NCBI GenBank assembly: GCA_025667525.1
Contig: CM046877.1
Span: forward strand, 264,713,706-264,777,705
Source: Glebionis coronaria
Taxonomy: Eukaryota > Streptophyta > Magnoliopsida > Asterales > Asteraceae
Reading direction: 5' to 3'
DNA length: 64,000 bases
In this document: positions 1 through 8,590 of the stretch, piece after piece
Numbering within the stretch: the first letter of the stretch is position 1
Layout of the letters: every line of letters starts with the position of its first letter
The notes under the pieces: model-generated
Database searches by the model: none
Told to the model about the DNA's origin: nothing
Seen by the model: only the letters and a program-made list of their open reading frames with translations
Program-made: the position numbers and the translations under genes

Positions 1-2
1 TC

Positions 3-1826
3 AGCAATCAAACAAATGATTTGAAGAATATGCTTGCTAGTTTCTTGCCCGCCGCTCAACCCTCTTCTTCGAGTTCTATACCTTCAAACACCGTCACCAA
101 TCCGCGAGCAGATGTGAGTGCTATTACTACCCGTAGTGGAGTAACCATCGTAGGACCACCTATCCCACCCCCATCATCTACACCTCCTACACCTAGTATT
201 AGTGCACCATTACCGTCTCCGCCTCGTCATGACGATGTCCCTAGGAAGGAACCTTCAACATCTCAACCTTTACCTACACCTTCACCTTCACCACCCAAAC
301 CCAACATCCCATATCCTTCTCGTTTAGGCAAGACCAAAATGCTAACCAAGGATGACTCTCAAGTGTCAAGCTATGTGAAGATGCTCTCTCAAATGAACAT
401 CAACATGAGCCTTGTTGAAGCACTTGTCCACATGCCGAAATTTGTTAAAGCGTTCAAGGAATTGCTTAACAAGAAGGAGAAGTTGATTGAGCTCGCCAAC
501 ACACGCTTAAATAAAAACTGCTCTGCAGTTATTCTTAAAGAACTTCCGGAAAAGCTTGGAGATCCCGGTCGTTTTGTGTTGCCTTGCATCTTCAACAAAA
601 CTGAAGAATTTACTGCCCTTGCTGATCTCGGGGCTAGTATTAATCTTATGCCTTTGAGTGTTTGGAAAACACTATCATTACCCGACCTTACTCCAACAAA
701 GATGACTCTTGAACTTGCAAATCGCACTCTCGCTTACCCTGTTGGTATAGCCGAAGACGTGTTCATTAAAGTTGGCACCTTCACTTTTCCGGTCAACTTT
801 GTCGTTGTTGATTATGAAATGGACCCTCGTATTCCTTTAATACTTGGTCGGCCATTATTGAGAACCGGACGAGCTTTAGTTGATGTTGCCGAAGGTGAGT
901 TAATCTTAAGAGTCGGGAATGATGCCCAAGTTTTTAAAATGGGGAAGCTTACAAGCAAATCCTATGGACAAGAATCTACGAATATGATTAATGTGCTCGA
1001 TGATTTTGTCATCTACAACAATCCTCTATTCGAGTCTTGCATTGATAATCAACTTTTTGAAGATGATGTGGATGATTCTCTCTCCAATTTGGAACCTTCT
1101 CCCATTTATGATTCTCCACCGATCTTTGATGCTTATGATGATGATTCTAGCTCAGATTCGGATAATTTTGATGATTGTACCTCTGAGTATCCCGACCTGC
1201 CCACGTACGATGATTTCGATGAGGCCGATACTCTTTCGAGCGATTCTTCACATGATGAAGATCCTCCGCCATCACTCGATCCTACTTTGGATGATTACTC
1301 ATTTGAGGAAGATTTCTCTGCATTTCTCAATACTTACTTCCCTCATGAGAGTGATGCTCCTCCTTATGATTTTGAAGATTATCGTCTTGATCCTACTTTG
1401 GATTTGAAGAACATTCTTTCAAAGGAGAAGAAACTGGTCGACACCGACATCCGCAGCACATATGATTTGACACCTCTTTGTCCACCTTCTGAGGACGAGG
1501 TTGTGCATCTTCTTCGCGGATCTTCTTCACATTCTGCTGAGCCTGAGTGCTATTTTCCCTTAAAGGAAAAGGTGTTCGACCCCGGTATCGATATTATTCA
1601 GCTATCTCAGTATCCACCTGATGAAATAAAAGGAAATATTTTTGGAACTTATGGAAATCTGCTTGCACCACTTCACCCTTGTTTCCACCATGCTCCATCG
1701 CTGCTTAAGGGAACCTTGCCTACGCTTCTTTGGCTTGCCTTGTTCACCTTAAGTTTGTGTTATTTGATGGACGAAAACTATGTCTTTGATCCTGGTGGAT
1801 ATGGTTCATGCTTCTTCCTATGGTAA
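3..1826 (+). CDS. Gag-protease protein, 5'-partial (element A)
   Basis: The frame is open at the left edge; residues before the first Met match the coiled-coil tail of Gag in element D. In order it has a Pro/Ser-rich linker, a conserved lead-in to the protease, a retropepsin-like aspartic protease with active-site motif DLGASINLMP and flap/ILGRP-type motif, a long Asp/Ser-rich acidic region, and a C-terminal hydrophobic segment (TLPTLLWLALFTLSLCYLM) about 25 residues before the stop. The protease would mature Gag in virus-like particles. No RT or integrase follows. The frame is intact here although the same gene is broken in both D copies. The C-terminal acidic and hydrophobic parts are not assigned to any family I know; the hydrophobic segment could be a membrane anchor. 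Confidence 0.88.
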   Translation, partial: SNQTNDLKNMLASFLPAAQPSSSSSIPSNTVTNPRADVSAITTRSGVTIVGPPIPPPSSTPPTPSISAPLPSPPRHDDVPRKEPSTSQPLPTPSPSPPKPNIPYPSRLGKTKMLTKDDSQVSSYVKMLSQMNINMSLVEALVHMPKFVKAFKELLNKKEKLIELANTRLNKNCSAVILKELPEKLGDPGRFVLPCIFNKTEEFTALADLGASINLMPLSVWKTLSLPDLTPTKMTLELANRTLAYPVGIAEDVFIKVGTFTFPVNFVVVDYEMDPRIPLILGRPLLRTGRALVDVAEGELILRVGNDAQVFKMGKLTSKSYGQESTNMINVLDDFVIYNNPLFESCIDNQLFEDDVDDSLSNLEPSPIYDSPPIFDAYDDDSSSDSDNFDDCTSEYPDLPTYDDFDEADTLSSDSSHDEDPPPSLDPTLDDYSFEEDFSAFLNTYFPHESDAPPYDFEDYRLDPTLDLKNILSKEKKLVDTDIRSTYDLTPLCPPSEDEVVHLLRGSSSHSAEPECYFPLKEKVFDPGIDIIQLSQYPPDEIKGNIFGTYGNLLAPLHPCFHHAPSLLKGTLPTLLWLALFTLSLCYLMDENYVFDPGGYGSCFFLW

Positions 1827-3162
1827 TCAAAAATCAAGCGCTTCTTGGGAGGCAACCCATGTATCTATCTTTTCGCTTTCTTTATCCTAAGTGTAGGGGA
1901 TACCCGTTGGTTTTCTATTTCCTCTCCTCTCTTCTAATCATGGATTCGAGCGCTCAACGATCCACTCTTGATGATTCTTGACGAACCGTGATTCCGTGTT
2001 CCCATTTTCCCGGTTATATCCTAAACTCTTTCCGATTCACTATTTTATATTTTCTCAATATTAAAATAGGAATCTCTTTAGTTGTCTTTTCCTTAGCGAG
2101 ATTTAAACAAAGTGCACAATGTCCTAAGTGTAGGGGAGTTTACTCCCACATGCTTAAACATTGAGGACAATGTTTATATTAAGTGTAGGGGGACTTCTAT
2201 CGAAGTTAAGTGGCTCTTTTCCTTGTATTTGTCCTCATTTTAACCGGAAAATCAATTTTTCGACATTTTTCAAAATTTTTGATCTATTTTGGCCTATTAG
2301 CTTTTACCTTTTGTATACTTATTTTTCCTTCTTTGTTAGAATAAATCTTTAATAAAGTGGTTTTAATTTTCAAACGTTGTGAATCTTTTGACTCAACCCG
2401 AGTTTACTTATCTAAGTTACTCTAGCTAGTATCCTTAACGTGTTTAAGTCAAGTTTTGCTAGGCTTTTATATAGGGAGCTATAAAACGCGAAAGTCTTAA
2501 CTCTCACGGGTTAAGAACAAGAACTTTTCGCTCTATAATTGATCCTAGAGAGTCGTTTATCAAGGGAACTTTAAAATGCGATTTCTAAACTTGAAAAAGT
2601 CTAAGAATTTGCAAGATCCTATAGGCGACTCGAAAACCCAAAACTTTGATTTAATAGGCTAAGCATCCACGAGTCTCATTATTTGAGATTTTAAACTGTG
2701 GAGAACGAGAGATGATAGAGCCAATTATAAGTTCGGTATTCTTTCGTGAATTTATGTGAGTTAATTATAAGCCTATTCTCCCATCGCATGCTAATAATTT
2801 TATCTGCATTAAATAAGGTTGTACGATTTGAAAAGTTACTTAGCTTCTAGCCTAAGATCGTTTAAAAGTTGCTCGGTATGGATTAGAATTCATAGCCAAG
2901 GCATAACTTATTGAAGCGGGATGCGAAGATTGGCAAGTCCAAAAAGGTCCTAACAAGACATGAGGGCTACATTTTGTTGCTAAAGATCCAAAAGTGATGT
3001 GAAGAATCATTTATCAAAAATCAATATGAAGGATCGAGACACACGACGAAAAGCAAAAACTCCCCAAAAGTCATGGAGAAGTGTATCCGAAAAGACCCTA
3101 GCAAGGTATGAGGATAAATAGATCCAAGTCAAAAAGGAGGCGGATCATTGTATATCAAAGTC
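1827..3162 (+). other. Non-coding 3' region of element A with repeated PPT-like modules
   Basis: There is no credible gene. Polypurine-tract-like copies of TAAGTGTAGGGG occur at 1888-1899, 2125-2136 and 2180-2191, the last after TTGAGGACAATG. The same GAGGACA...AAGTGTAGGGG arrangement immediately precedes the 3' LTR. Short frames here differ between copies and are not supported. Confidence 0.75.
3158..3162. repeat. Target-site duplication AAGTC of element B (left)
   Basis: AAGTC at 3158-3162 is repeated at 54900-54904 directly outside the other LTR of B. In D the uninterrupted target reads through the same bases (near 27756), confirming the junction. Confidence 0.95.
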
Positions 3163-3464
3163 TGAAGGATCTTGTTTTTCTAAGGATTAGGCATTGTTGG
3201 ATTATCTATTGATATGGATGAGGAATGGAGGAACTTAGAGAGAGAAAGAAGAGAGAGAAAGGAGAGGAAGATGAAAAGAAAGATGAAAATATGATTATGT
3301 GTTCAACGACCCCTCCTAACATGCTAGGAGGGGGGTTTATATAGCCCACCCTACATGTGGGCTATATGGGCTATACCTTAATACATTAGATCACGGGCTT
3401 AATACTTGTATCTATATTTGGAGTGACCGATCCTTTCTAAATACGTAAAAACGTATTTCCAACA
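3163..3464 (-). repeat. 3' LTR of element B (left on + strand)
   Basis: This 302-bp LTR runs from TGAAGGATC to TTTCCAACA on the + strand. In element sense it has a TATATAAA box (+ strand 3336-3343) flanked by two hairpins: arms 3310-3318/3325-3333 and 3341-3348/3358-3365. The GA-rich stretch near 3236-3290 is CT-rich in element sense. Confidence 0.95.
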
Positions 3465-3479
3465 ATCTCCCCCAAAGGG
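3465..3479 (-). promoter_or_regulatory. Polypurine tract of element B
   Basis: In element sense the purine-rich stretch CCCTTTGGGGGAGAT abuts the LTR, the usual plus-strand priming site. A 40-bp copy of this LTR/PPT junction recurs at 3562-3601. Confidence 0.85.
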
Positions 3480-4013
3480 AGGTCACTCCAAGTTACAATG
3501 TCCTAAATAGTCTATAGCTCGTGATCTATGCTAATAATGATGTGACCGAGACTTTCCTTGGAAAAACGTATTTCCAACAATCTCCCCCAAAGGGAGGTCA
3601 CACCATTTTACAAAATCTTAAACCTAGCATACTATGCTTGAGTCTTCGATCTTGTTCTTGTGAATATGCTTGATGTGATCTTTGACTTCAGCCTTGAGCA
3701 TGTTTCCTTGCCTTGATCTTGTGCATTCATCACTTGTGATATTCGCCTCTTCGTGACTTCATGTTCCATATACTTATACCTTTATAATTCTTGAAAGCTT
3801 CAGAGTTTGATACAGCGGAAGACTTGACCTTCAGACTTTCTTGAATTCGTTGAAGTACTGAGTGTATGCAGTATAAGCATGTGGTGACGACTTCTTCTAG
3901 ATTGTACACCGCAATGCCACCTTCTTGTTACGCTGCATAAGACAGTTAGCAACAAACCATATACACGGATGAAATGGCCTTGAACCTTTCATTCTAATTC
4001 GGTAGCATTTTAC

Positions 4014-4156
4014 CTCCGGCCGGTGAAGACCGTTGGACGATATTAAATATCGTACTTGTGGCAGGTAGTTTCAATAAAGAACCTCCTTGACAAGATTTCG
4101 CGGGTAAACCCGTTCTCTTTACTCGACCGTCCAAAGCTGACTGCGAACGTAAAGAG
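4014..4156 (-). other. Conserved stem-loop block I in the 3' UTR of B
   Basis: Visible helices: ACGATAT/ATATCGT (4037-4043 with 4047-4053), CGGGT/ACCCG (4101-4105 with 4108-4112) and CTCTTTAC/GTAAAGAG (4115-4122 with 4149-4156). The homologous positions in C and G keep pairing with changed bases. Function unknown; it is transcribed as element-sense RNA. Confidence 0.7.
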
Positions 4157-5406
4157 TGAACCATTTGGATAATAATATCCGCATGACTTGAAGCCGTCAA
4201 TTCATGTTCCTGGAACAAGTGAAATTCAATTAAGAATCGCACCATCGTTGCTTTCCAGTTGTCACGAGCTTGATTCGTATAGAATCTTGCAAGTTACCTA
4301 CCAAGTGCTGTTTGAGGTTAACACTAGAAGGATTTCCACTCATCACTGTGAACACTAAGGTATCACTCTGAGTGTTCTGGCAAGATCACTAAGATATTGC
4401 GTAGAGGCCTGGAACGTGTTTAAATTCATTTAAGAATTAAACCTCTGTTGCTTTCCAGTTATCACAAGTTTGATTCATAAAGAATCGCACAAGTCACCTA
4501 CCATGAGCTTTTTGATATTCGCTCAAGAAGGATTTCCATCTTCATTGTAAATACTTTCGTATTACTCGGATGTTCAGGCAAGATCATGAAGATTTTGCGT
4601 AGGACTCTTAAGATCTTTCTTACTTTTCAAAGTGTGTGAAGAAGCAAGGAAATATGAAAGTGTGTCCGAATGAGATATTTGATGATCTCAAATGGCTCTA
4701 GACTCAATCGTGCATTTTGGATTTTTAGTGATCGGAGGCTGGAGAGGAGTGCCACCATTTCAATACCAATTTATTCGGAGTGAATAAATCAATAGATAAC
4801 GTGTTGTCTCCGTGTGATTAAAACAAATATCTTTTAAGAGATATCTGAGTTAGCTGGGATGGGTTGTGCATTGCATCACTGGGTCCATGATGTCTATCTT
4901 CAATATCGAGCATCATTAAAATGATCTCAATAGCATATGTGTTGACCCGGTTTCTGCCTAAAGTTGTAAGGAGGGCTTCTTTCTTTACACCCTTTATCTT
5001 TACAATTCTTTTTCATTCTTCAACCCCTTCAATGCTTACCAATACGTCATAACTAGCACCTTGTTGTGATTGTTCCAGTGCTAACTTAAGTACTTGGTCG
5101 GCATTCAGCTACGTTCACAATCTTTCTCCATCTTTCCTAAGGACTACTATTTCTAGCTATAGAATGTCCTTGGGAAGATTCCTCCGGTTCTAGAGAAATC
5201 ATTGGACTTTAACCTATCCTACCATCCTTATGTCACCACAATCTTCACCGTCGTGAATAGAGATATTTTGGGTAAGTGTATGTCACCATGAAATCCATTT
5301 TGAAGTGCAAATCCATTTTGCTCCCCCTTAACATATGCCACGATATCCGAAAACATTTTACACATGTCGGGATGAGCTATCACGTTAAGTCAAACCATTT
5401 ATGATT

Positions 5407-5411
5407 GATCA
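5407..5411. repeat. Target-site duplication GATCA of element C (left)
   Basis: GATCA at 5407-5411 is repeated at 15841-15845 outside the right LTR of C. Confidence 0.95.
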
Positions 5412-5734
5412 TGTAGATTTGTAAATCTATGCTTATGTTTTAGAGAGAGAAAGAGATAGAGAGATGGTGGATTACACACACACTTAGAGAGAGAAACCAA
5501 TGTTTTACTATGTGTAAAATATGAAAACCACACCCCTCTCCATCAAAGGAGAGGGTTTATATACCCAAGCCTTGTAATGGGCTTGGGTTTACACGTTTGG
5601 GCCGGCCTACACAAGTTGTAGGCTAGGCTTGAACTTGTTTGTTAAATAACGAAAGTTAACTAAACTACGAGCTATTACATGGACTATAGTTGGAGTGACC
5701 GATCCTTCTTAATACGTAAAACGTATTTCCAACA
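5412..5734 (-). repeat. 3' LTR of element C (left on + strand)
   Basis: This 323-bp LTR runs from TGTAGATTTG to TTTCCAACA. In element sense a TATATAAA box (+ 5556-5563) is flanked by hairpins 5534-5541/5548-5555 and 5563-5571/5580-5588. No difference from the right LTR was seen. Confidence 0.96.
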
Positions 5735-8590
5735 ATCTCCCCCTAAGGGAGGTCACTCCAAACAAGGGCGTTACCCGAGTTACAATAATGAAATAAACCT
5801 AGCATACTATGCTTGTCTTGAGCTCGTAGTCTTCGTCTTTCTTTTCTTTTTCTTTTTCTGGTGAACATGCTGATGTGATCTTTGATATCAATCTTCAGCA
5901 TTAATCTCTTGCCTTGATCTTGTGCATCCATCACTTGTGATCTTCGCCTCTTCGTGACACCATGTCCCACATACTTATACCTTCGTAATTCTTGAAAGCT
6001 TCAGAGTTCGATACAGCGGAAGACTTAACTCTTAGGCTTTCTTAAATTAGATGAGATATTAAGTGCATAAAGTATAAGCATGCGGGGACGACTTCTTCTT
6101 GGATTCCGCAACGCCACCGTCTTCAAATGCCGCAACATAAGTAGACACGAACGAAATGGCTTTGAACATTTCATTCTAAATCGGTAGCATTTTACCTCCG
6201 GTTGGTGAAGACCGTTGGACGATATTAGATATCGTACCCGTGACGGATAGTTTCAATTAAGTAACTTCCTGACAGGATTTCGCGGGTAAACCCGTTCTCT
6301 TTATTCGACCGTCCAAAGCTGACTGCGAACATAAAGAGTGAATCATTTGGATAATAATATCCGGATGATTTGAAGCCGTCAATTCATGTTCCTGGAATAA
6401 GTGAAATTCAATTAAGAACCGCACCATCGTTGCTTTCCAGTTGTCACGAGCTTTATTCGTATAGAATCTTGCAAGTTACCTACCAAGTGCTGTTTGAGGT
6501 TAACACTAGAAGGATTTCCACTCATCACTGTGAACACTAAGGTATCACTCTGAGTGTTCTGGCAAGATCACTAAGATATTGCGTAGAGGCCTGGAACGTG
6601 TTTAAATTCAGTTAAGAATTAAACAGCTGTTGCTTTCCAGTTATCACAAGTTTGATTCATAAAGAATCGCACAAGTCACCTACCATGAGCTTTTTGATGT
6701 TCGCTCAAGAAGGATTTCCATCTTCATTGTAAATACTTTCGTATTACTCGGATGTTCAGGCAAGATCATGAAGATTTTGCGTAGGACTCTTAAAATCTTT
6801 CTTACTTTTCACAGTGTGTGAGGAAGCAAGGAAATATGAAAGTGTGTCCTAATGAGATATTTGATGATCTCAAATGGCTCTAGACTCGATCGTGCATTTT
6901 GGATTTTAGTGATCGGAGGCTGGAGAGGAGTGCCACCTTTTCAATACCAATTTACTCGGAGTGAATAAATCGATAGATAACGTGTTGTCTCCGTGTGATT
7001 AAAACAAATACCTTTTGAGAGATATCTGAGTTAGCTGGGATGGGTTGTGCATTGCATCACTGGGTCCATGATGTCTGTCTTCAATATCAAGAATCAATAA
7101 AATGATCTCAATAGCATATGTATTGACCCGGTTTCTGCCTAAGTTGTAAGGAGGGCTTCTTTCTTTACACCCTTTATCTTTACAATTCTTTTTCATTCTT
7201 CAACCCCTTCAATGCTTACCAATACGTCATAACTAGCACCTTGTTGTGATTGTTCCAGTGCTAACTTAAGTACTTGGTCGGCATTCAGCTACGTTTACAA
7301 TCTTTCTCCAACTTTCCTAAGGACTACTATTTCTAGCTATGGAATGTCCTTGGGAAGATTCCTCCGGTTCTGGAAGAATCATAGGACTTAACCTATCCTA
7401 CCATCCTTATGTCACCACAATCTTCATCGTCGTGAAATAAATGGGTTTTGGGTAAGTATATGTCACCATGAAAATCCATTTTGATATGCAAATCCGTTTT
7501 GCTCCCCCTTAACATATGCCACGATATTCGAAAACATTTCGCATATGTCGGGATGAGCCAGCACATTAAGTCAAACCATTTGTGATAATATCCCATATTA
7601 AATCACATTTTCTCCCCCATATTAAAAATATTAACCAATCGATGTTTTTAATATCAATTGATTTAGTAAAGTTTTAACAAAGGTTTTGGGGAGAAAAATG
7701 CAAGTCCATTTTATCTTCATGATATCAAACGTATGAGATATGATATCGATTTGTAGCATGATCACATATTCACCATATTAAAAAAGAATTGACAAGGTTG
7801 GACCTGATAGATGAGAACATCATATGATAAGATCAAATGGTTCTTGTCAGCATATGTTGGTCGCCTCGTCACGTCTGAAGTCATCTCTTGACACCACACG
7901 TACGATTAGTATTGTTGTCTTGACACCAACTTGTGAACTTGGCACGTTCGGCATCGAAGATTCTGAATGCTTGACAATTGCTCCCCTCAATTGTTGACCC
8001 GTGTTCTATCGAAAGAGCTGTAGTCGTCAGTTGAGTAGTCGCATCGTTCAGTATGTAGATACCAATTGTAGATAGCAATGGTTGTAGAGATGATAGCTTC
8101 ATAAAAACAAGACTTCCCTTGTTTTAACAAATAAATGCACTGAGGCGTACATAGATTTGTGTTAGACCAAGTTATGAAGTAAACTTGATCCCTTACAAGG
8201 TTTTAAAGTAAACCTTGCCCGAGAAAATTAATTCCCGTTGTGAGCCAAAGCTTTCATAAGAAATACTTGACTTTAATGTGAAAACCGGGTTGCAGTCTGA
8301 AATAACTACAAGCCATATAGGCATGTTTTATGAAATATTTACAACTTTTGTACGAACTCTACTTATGGCGCCGTGTCGATATTAATCAACATTTCTAAGG
8401 CCGTAAATATTATCGTACCAAAAGACATGCCTTTGAAAAATAAAGTAAAAATATTTTTGCATTTTTCTAGATTTTTCAATTTTTATGGTTTTTATATGGT
8501 TTTATATTTTTGTATTTTGCTTTTGAGGATAAAAATATAAACAATATATACAAATGATCACCAAGGATACGGAGAATAGTTTTACCACCA
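5735..8590 (-). other. Long 3' untranslated region of element C
   Basis: This 2.86 kb lies between the pol stop and the polypurine tract (5735-5749) and has no credible gene. From left: the block I hairpins (about 6200-6345), 200-bp tandem units like those in B, a stretch also found in B's 3' UTR, and block II hairpins (about 8160-8440) just after pol. Copia elements usually have short 3' regions, so the length is notable. Confidence 0.8.
8161..8440 (-). other. Conserved stem-loop block II in the 3' UTR of C
   Basis: Helices by eye: CAAGTT/AACTTG (8168-8173 with 8182-8187), CAAGGTT/AACCTTG (8196-8202 with 8211-8217), TTGCAGT/ACTACAA (8290-8296 with 8305-8311, one C-A on + that is G-U in element RNA), and a long-range helix GGCATGT/ACATGCC (8320-8326 with 8425-8431) enclosing about 100 nt. 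It lies 150-430 bp past the pol stop. Homologous helices in B and G have different but paired arms. Confidence 0.75.

Larger units (their letters stand above)
1..3162 (+). mobile_element. Element A, left part: Athila/Tat-like gag-protease LTR retrotransposon
   Basis: This is the interior of the outermost element; its 5' LTR, primer site and gag start lie left of the window. It holds the end of a gag-protease frame and then about 1.3 kb of non-coding 3' region. It matches the interior of element D closely. It stops exactly where Copia B inserted (TSD AAGTC at 3158-3162) and resumes at 54905, where the same bases continue uninterrupted in D. No reverse transcriptase, RNase H or integrase follows the protease, so it is a TR-GAG-type (gag-only) non-autonomous element. 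Confidence 0.9.
3465..5411 (-). other. 3' untranslated region of element B, LTR-proximal part
   Basis: Non-coding. It contains a duplicated LTR/PPT junction (3447-3486 and 3562-3601), a conserved hairpin block near 4014-4156, and two tandem units of about 200 bp starting with GTTGCTTTCCAGTT at 4247 and 4447. The same layout occurs in C (5735 on) and G (57943 on). No frame is conserved among the three. Confidence 0.8.

Noticed and set aside
991..1407. 138-codon Met/Leu/Ile-rich frame overlapping the gag-protease gene (also at 25556 and 32752)
   Set aside because: It is the +1 reading of the Asp/Ser-rich acidic region (GAT/TCT codons read as ATG/CTC). Conservation follows from the real frame.
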